Positions 59,963-64,000 of a stretch of DNA of 64,000 nt are shown here, piece after piece (the stretch's first letter is position 1; each line of letters starts with the position of its first letter). Source of the stretch: Catenulispora sp. EB89. GTDB taxonomy: Bacteria; Actinomycetota; Actinomycetes; Streptomycetales; Catenulisporaceae. Location: contig NZ_JBGCCU010000015.1 of assembly GCF_041261445.1 (NCBI RefSeq), positions 220,009 through 284,008 on the forward strand, in the 5' to 3' direction. Under the pieces are notes generated by a model that saw only the letters and a list, made by a program, of their open reading frames with translations, was not told the DNA's origin and did no database searches. The position numbers were made by a program, and so were the translations under genes.

Positions 59963-60157
59963 GTGGAAAACGAGCCTCAGATGACGTCCTCGTGTCCGAC
60001 CAACCCGCGGCCGGGGTCCCTGGTCAGCTACGCCGGAAAGACGTACAAGCTCATGGCTTACGTCGGTGTGAACACGGTGGCGCTGCGACCGCCGGACGGC
60101 GGTGTGGAGACCTGGGTGTCGGTGGATGACATCAGCACCAGTCCGGGGTCCGAGTAG
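59963..60157 (+). CDS. Small protein of about 64 residues, possibly SH3-like
   Basis: GSLVSYAGKTYKLMAYVGVNTVALRPPD, cut here as SLVSYAGKTYKLMAYV and NTVALRPPDGG, then ETWVSVDDI: a short beta-strand pattern like a KOW/SH3-type barrel. No ribosome binding site. GACACT plus seven bases precedes GTG 59963; an ATG at 59981 is the alternative. Divergent from the XRE regulator. It may be a small DNA- or RNA-binding partner, but evidence is limited to frame and position. Confidence 0.45.
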   Translation: MENEPQMTSSCPTNPRPGSLVSYAGKTYKLMAYVGVNTVALRPPDGGVETWVSVDDISTSPGSE

Positions 60158-60197
60158 CGGCGTTTACGCCAAGGGCAAGATGCGGCCCGCGTCGCGG

Positions 60198-60220
60198 CGC
60201 CACATCTGACAGATGTGGCG
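60198..60220. promoter_or_regulatory. Perfect 10-base inverted repeat upstream of the enoyl-CoA hydratase
   Basis: CGCCACATCT (60198-60207) and AGATGTGGCG (60211-60220), 3-base spacer. It ends 30 bases before the echA ATG, in a 93-base gap after the small ORF. A dimeric operator or terminator; no T-tract follows. Confidence 0.55.
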
Positions 60221-60250
60221 GACGGACGGCGGGGAGGCCAAACTTCCCCC

Positions 60251-61027
60251 ATGAACACCGAGCACCCTGCCGTCCGCACCGAGAAGAGCGGTCCCGTCAC
60301 CACCGTCATCCTGCATCGTCCCGAGGTGCGCAATGCCGTGGATCCGGCGACGGCTTTGGCGTTGCTGGCGGCGTTCCGGGAGTTCGAGGAGGATGCCGAC
60401 GCGCATGTCGCGGTGTTCTATGGCGAGGGCGGGACGTTCTGTGCCGGCTTCGATCTCAAGGCTTTGACCGTCGGTGCGGTGCCGGCCGGGATGCTCGCCT
60501 ACGGCGATGGGCCGATGGGGCCCTCGCGGCTGCGGCTTTCGAAGCCGGTGATCGCGGCGGTTGCGGGGCATGCTGTGGCCGGCGGGCTGGAGCTGGCGTT
60601 GTGGTGCGACCTGCGGGTCGTGGAGGAGAGTGCGGTCTTCGGTGTCTTCTGTCGGCGGTGGGGCGTGCCGCTGGTCGACGGTGGCACGGTGCGACTCCCG
60701 CGTCTGATCGGGCACAGCCGCGCGATGGACATGATCCTCACCGGGCGCGCCGTCGCCGCCGATGAGGCTCTGGGCTGGGGCCTCGCCAATCGGGTCGTGG
60801 CGGACGGGACGGTTCGCGAGGCCGCCGAGGCGCTGGCCGCCGAGATCGCCGCGTTGCCGCAGCTCTGCCTGCGCGAGGACCGTATGTCAGTGCTCGAACA
60901 AGACGGGCTGGACGAGGAAGCCGCCCTGCGCAACGAGCTGCGGCACGGGCAGGTGTCTTTGGCCGAGGCGGTCTCGGGTGCGCAGCGGTTCGCCGACGGG
61001 GCCGGACGCCACGGGACCTCGGCGTGA
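60251..61027 (+). CDS. Enoyl-CoA hydratase/isomerase family protein
   Basis: 258 residues. The oxyanion loop is [14 protein letters not shown] (Ala-Gly replaced by AGFDLK), and the second active-site region is [17 protein letters not shown]. The catalytic Glu pair usual in hydratases is partly altered: the region [17 protein letters not shown] keeps the shape but the acid residues are unclear. Possible activities are hydratase, isomerase or thioesterase. Not necessarily linked to phenylacetate. Coupled to the next gene by a GTGA overlap. ATG 60251 lacks a clear SD. Confidence 0.85.
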   Translation: MNTEHPAVRTEKSGPVTTVILHRPEVRNAVDPATALALLAAFREFEEDADAHVAVFYGEGGTFCAGFDLKALTVGAVPAGMLAYGDGPMGPSRLRLSKPVIAAVAGHAVAGGLELALWCDLRVVEESAVFGVFCRRWGVPLVDGGTVRLPRLIGHSRAMDMILTGRAVAADEALGWGLANRVVADGTVREAAEALAAEIAALPQLCLREDRMSVLEQDGLDEEAALRNELRHGQVSLAEAVSGAQRFADGAGRHGTSA

Positions 61028-61614
61028 CACCCCGCGCGACACCGCGCGCGACAACCCGCGTCGTCATCCTCAATGGCGGCTCCAGCTCCGGCAAGACCAC
61101 CATCGCGCGCAGGCTTCAGGCCGTTCTGCCACAGCCCTGGCTCGCCTTCAGCATCGACGACTTCGTCGACGCGCTGCCGGAGAAAATGCTCTCCGCAGAC
61201 AGCGGAATCCAGTTCGAAGCGGACGGCGGGGTCGCCGTCGGCGCGGACTTCCGCGCCCTGGAAGCCGCCTGGATGGCCGGCATCGCCGCGACCGTTCGCG
61301 CCGGCGCGAACGTCGTCGTCGACGACGTCTTCCTCGGCGGCGCGGCCAGCCAACACCGCTGGGAGCAGGCCCTCGGCGATCTGAACGTGCTGTGGGTCGG
61401 CGTCCGCTGCGACGCCGCCGTCGCCGCACGCCGCGAACAGCAGCGCGGCGACCGCACCGTGGGAATGGCCGCGCAGCAGGCGGACGTCGTGCACAAAGGC
61501 GTGCGCTACGACCTGATCGTCGACACCACCGACACCGACCCCACCGACTGCGCCGGCACCATCGCCGACTGCATCAGCTGGCTGCGACCGGCGGCAACTC
61601 CGACAACCGCATAG
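61024..61614 (+). CDS. Chloramphenicol 3-O-phosphotransferase-like protein
   Basis: 196 residues. Walker [11 protein letters not shown] (17-26), then [22 protein letters not shown], cut here as [13 protein letters not shown], which lines up with the chloramphenicol phosphotransferase active site (Asp in IDD), followed by [17 protein letters not shown] and [13 protein letters not shown]. It resembles the CPT of chloramphenicol producers closely in order and motifs. Function in resistance here is inferred. Its stop overlaps the convergent acetyltransferase gene by 41 bases. Confidence 0.85.
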   Translation: MTPRATPRATTRVVILNGGSSSGKTTIARRLQAVLPQPWLAFSIDDFVDALPEKMLSADSGIQFEADGGVAVGADFRALEAAWMAGIAATVRAGANVVVDDVFLGGAASQHRWEQALGDLNVLWVGVRCDAAVAARREQQRGDRTVGMAAQQADVVHKGVRYDLIVDTTDTDPTDCAGTIADCISWLRPAATPTTA

Positions 61615-62113
61615 CCAGCAACATCCCCGGCCAATCCCCGGCCTCCGCGATCGTGAACTCCTGCACCCGCCGGAACCCGTACCCCTCGTAAACCTTCACC
61701 AGGTTCCCGCCCTCCCCCGCCCAGCAGTCCACCCGCAGCAGATCGATTCCCCGCTCCGCCGCCTCAAGCTTGGCCCGCTCCACCAGCATCCGCCCGGCCC
61801 CGCGCCCCGCGTGCCGTCGCGACGTGATCAGGAAGTTGACATACAGCTCCCGCTCCTCCGCCTCCGGCACGTAAGGCTGCCGCTCCTCGGTGATCACCAT
61901 GGCCCCGAGCGGTGTCCCGTCCTCGTCCTCCAGCACCCGCAACCCGCCGGTGCCGGCCCGCCGCTCGAACCCCTCGCGCCGCTTGTCGTTGCCGGTCCAG
62001 GGCTCGGTCCCCCACTGCCCGGTGTTCCCCCGGGCGTTCATCCACGCGACCGCCTCGTCCCCGAACCGCAGGAGCAACGGGACGTCCTCACGGCCACCTA
62101 CGCGGATCCGCAC
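61574..62113 (-). CDS. GNAT family N-acetyltransferase
   Basis: 179 residues. The acetyl-CoA motif is [20 protein letters not shown] (A-x-x-G-x-G/A with RHAGRGAG), followed by [26 protein letters not shown], cut here as [12 protein letters not shown] and [11 protein letters not shown]. The N-terminus has [11 protein letters not shown]. Substrate unknown. The GTG start has GAGGAGAG just upstream. It converges on the phosphotransferase gene. Confidence 0.87.
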   Translation of the reverse strand: MRIRVGGREDVPLLLRFGDEAVAWMNARGNTGQWGTEPWTGNDKRREGFERRAGTGGLRVLEDEDGTPLGAMVITEERQPYVPEAEERELYVNFLITSRRHAGRGAGRMLVERAKLEAAERGIDLLRVDCWAGEGGNLVKVYEGYGFRRVQEFTIAEAGDWPGMLLAMRLSELPPVAAS

Positions 62114-62205
62114 GATCCTCTCCTCACAAACTGTTCATGTGAACGCGCGTCAGATATAACCGCAGTTCACCGATCCCTCGAACAGGCGTTGTAGAAATCC
62201 GCCTC

Positions 62206-63810
62206 ATGAGAATCTACCTCGCGTCCAAGCGACGCCTCGCGGTCTCGGCGGTCGCCCTGGCCGTGGGCTCGGCCCTGCTGGTCCCGGCCACGGCCATGGC
62301 CGCCGGCCGGCACCACGGGCAGCCGACCACCTGGACGCTGTCCGGCCAGGTCACGCCGGCCACGCTGAAGGGCGGCCCGTGGACGCTGGGCCAGACCCCG
62401 GCGACGTACGGCTCGCCGACCGCCGGCTACTGCGACGCCAACGGGAACGTCACCCGCAGCCCGGGCAGCGAGCTGTTCCAGCCGGCCTACTTCCCGAACG
62501 TCACCGGCAGCGGCCAGCACCTGCGCGGCTTCTTCGACTACCGTCCGAAGGACACCGACGAGGCGGTCCTGGCGGCCAAGTCCGACGACGGCGGCAAGAC
62601 CTGGACCTACCAGGGCCAGGCGCTGGAGTCGCAGAAGGGCCAGTGCCCCTCGCCGGCGCTGAACGACGACGGCCAGGGCCACCCGACCGTGCTGCACGTG
62701 AACGGGAAGGACTTCCTGTACACGCTGACCCGGCCGACCGCCGACACCCCCGGCTCGCAGCTGCTGGTCCACAAGGTCGACGCCGACGCCCGCAACCCGC
62801 TGGCCAAACTGCCCTCGGCGCAGGCCGTCGGGACCGGCGCGACGACCACGCTGACCGCCGCGGTGACGCTGCCGGCCGCCACGATCCCGGCCGCCGACAC
62901 CTCGGCGTTCGAGATCCCGGGCACGGTCCGGATCCAGACCTCGGCCGGCCTGCAGGACGTGCGCTGCACGGACTCGACCGCGACCTCGTTCATCGGCTGC
63001 TCGGGCGGCACGGGCACCGCGGCCGGCGGCGCCGCGGCCGGCACCTACCCGGTGGTCCCGGCCGACACCCAGGCCACCACCGGCCTGGTCTCCCCGGACG
63101 GCATCCTGGGCGTGCTCCCGGCCAAGGACGGCCGCTCGGTGACCGTGCTGTACGTCGAGAAGCAGCTGGACTACTTCAAGACCGCCGACCAGGCAAACGC
63201 CTGCGCCGTCCCGTTCGCCACGCTGAACAAGATCGGCGAGGGCAAGAACAAGGCGCCGTACTACGGCAACAACGAGGACCGCTCCACGGTGCGCAGCGCC
63301 ACCACGCGCGACGGCATCCACTTCACCGACAACGGCCCGGTCTCCGGCCTGGGTGACAACGAGAGCACCGGCGCGACCGCGACCCGGTTCGTCAGCCCCT
63401 CGGGCACCGTGGTGAAGAACCCCGACGGCACCCTGGGCCTGTTCTACGCCGCCGGCAACTGCTACGACGGCGACAGCGACGGCTTCCACTACATCGGCTA
63501 CGCCACCAGCAAGGACGGCGTGAACTGGAAGATCGTCGACGGCTTCACCAACCCGCTGCTGTCGGTCGACACCACGTTCCCGCAGACCGCTCCGGCGCTG
63601 TACTACAGCGGCCGCATCTACGGCCCGCAGGTCGTGCTCGGCCACGACGGCAAGACCGCGACCATGGTGTTCGCCGGCTACCGCACCCCCAAGCCGCTGC
63701 CGAAGCCGGGCACGGCGCTGGGCACCGACCCGAACGCGCTGTACACGGTCGGCGCGAACGACCTGGCCAGCTACCGCAGCATCCTGACGGTCACGCTGAC
63801 CACCAAGTAG
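62206..63810 (+). CDS. Secreted sialidase-like beta-propeller protein
   Basis: 534 residues with a signal peptide (about 1-33, ending AMAA). An Asp-box SDDGGKTW near residue 125 and similar blades (SKDGVNWKIVDG) suggest a five- or six-bladed propeller as in sialidases and GH43/GH33 enzymes. An insert of Ser/Thr/Ala-rich sequence with two Cys-containing strands lies around 220-300. No confirmed catalytic set (Arg triad) is seen, so it may be a binding protein. ATG; the upstream region lacks a strong SD. Confidence 0.7.
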   Translation: MRIYLASKRRLAVSAVALAVGSALLVPATAMAAGRHHGQPTTWTLSGQVTPATLKGGPWTLGQTPATYGSPTAGYCDANGNVTRSPGSELFQPAYFPNVTGSGQHLRGFFDYRPKDTDEAVLAAKSDDGGKTWTYQGQALESQKGQCPSPALNDDGQGHPTVLHVNGKDFLYTLTRPTADTPGSQLLVHKVDADARNPLAKLPSAQAVGTGATTTLTAAVTLPAATIPAADTSAFEIPGTVRIQTSAGLQDVRCTDSTATSFIGCSGGTGTAAGGAAAGTYPVVPADTQATTGLVSPDGILGVLPAKDGRSVTVLYVEKQLDYFKTADQANACAVPFATLNKIGEGKNKAPYYGNNEDRSTVRSATTRDGIHFTDNGPVSGLGDNESTGATATRFVSPSGTVVKNPDGTLGLFYAAGNCYDGDSDGFHYIGYATSKDGVNWKIVDGFTNPLLSVDTTFPQTAPALYYSGRIYGPQVVLGHDGKTATMVFAGYRTPKPLPKPGTALGTDPNALYTVGANDLASYRSILTVTLTTK

Positions 63811-63872
63811 GACCGAGCAGGACCCAGCAGAACCCAGCAGGACCTAGTAGGGCCCAGCAAAACCGAGTACGG
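63811..63872. repeat. Degenerate tandem repeat after the secreted protein gene
   Basis: Imperfect ACCCAGCAG/ACCGAGCAG units, about 10 bases each, repeat five to six times. No terminator stem is evident in this stretch. Confidence 0.6.
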
Positions 63873-63972
63873 CAGAGGTCCGCCGAAGTCAGGCCGAAAC
63901 AGGCACTAGAAGGCCGATGAAAATCATGCGTTCTGACCTCGTCGTTTGGTCGGCGGGGTCAGACTGCTGTTA

Positions 63973-64000
63973 TGCAGGGTGAGTGGACTGGTGAGCTGGT
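63973..64000 (+). CDS. Possible gene start cut by the right edge
   Basis: An ATG at 63973 opens MQGEWTGEL and is still open at the window end. It is too short to identify. It might be a regulator of the WTGE-starting XRE type, but this is a guess. Confidence 0.2.

Overview
The window is about 70% G+C, with GTG starts, coding on both strands and many 1-4 base stop/start overlaps. Together with DasR-type operators, an NnaR/NirBD nitrogen block, a PaaK/PaaN phenylacetate block and a DUF1707 protein, this points to a large-genome soil actinomycete (Streptomyces- or Catenulispora-like). The exact genus cannot be fixed from the sequence. Many genes have a TANNNT-like -10 hexamer 6-7 bases before the start codon and no Shine-Dalgarno sequence, as expected for leaderless transcripts.

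Layout. 1-2.4 kb: two divergent secreted GH18 chitinases around three DasR-like sites. 2.5-5.1 kb: an epoxide-hydrolase-like enzyme behind a hairpin that covers its ribosome binding site, then a secreted tripeptidyl-aminopeptidase-like hydrolase. 5.1-9 kb: ECF sigma factor coupled to a Gly-rich SRPBCC protein, RIO kinase, P-loop protein and pyrE. 9-11.7 kb: a three-gene flavinylated redox operon (ferric-reductase-like protein, FMN-binding lipoprotein-like protein, ApbE). 11.7-14 kb: OmpR-type response regulator and histidine kinase. 14-16.8 kb: lone ABC ATPase, citrate synthase, VOC protein. 17-20 kb: AtuA-family protein and aldo/keto reductase, followed by a 540-base non-coding stretch. 20.3-22.7 kb: ABC exporter pair. 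22.8-25.6 kb: secreted phosphoesterase with PKD and fibronectin modules. 25.8-28.4 kb: DUF1707 protein, DUF4291 protein, F420-type oxidoreductase, gluconokinase. 28.4-33 kb: a tightly overlapped four-gene operon (unknown 437-residue protein, ABC ATPase with a long Gly/Ser tail, ABC-2 permease, endonuclease/exonuclease/phosphatase enzyme). 33-36.7 kb: GlxA-type regulator, MFS exporter, secreted serine hydrolase.

36.8-41 kb is a branched-chain alpha-keto acid dehydrogenase operon (E1alpha-E1beta-E2) with a divergent Lrp regulator. 41-47 kb is assimilatory nitrite reduction and transport (nirB-nirD-narK) with a divergent NnaR-type regulator. An IS110-family element (about 47-48.5 kb), whose 5' non-coding region may encode a bridge RNA, separates this from an APH(3')-like kinase gene. 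49.7-56.8 kb carries phenylacetate genes: a TetR regulator (PaaR-like), paaK, a 3-oxoadipyl-CoA thiolase and a 3-hydroxyacyl-CoA dehydrogenase, divergent from paaN across a TetR-type palindrome.

56.9-59 kb is an insertion scar: a frameshifted IS66 transposase fragment beside an A+T-richer gene for a stand-alone P-loop ATPase of unknown role. This is the strongest candidate for an acquired, undescribed function. 59-64 kb holds an XRE regulator with a beta-rich C-terminal domain, a small divergent ORF, an enoyl-CoA hydratase coupled to a chloramphenicol-phosphotransferase-like gene, a GNAT acetyltransferase and a secreted sialidase-like propeller protein. No tRNA, rRNA or CRISPR array was recognised.
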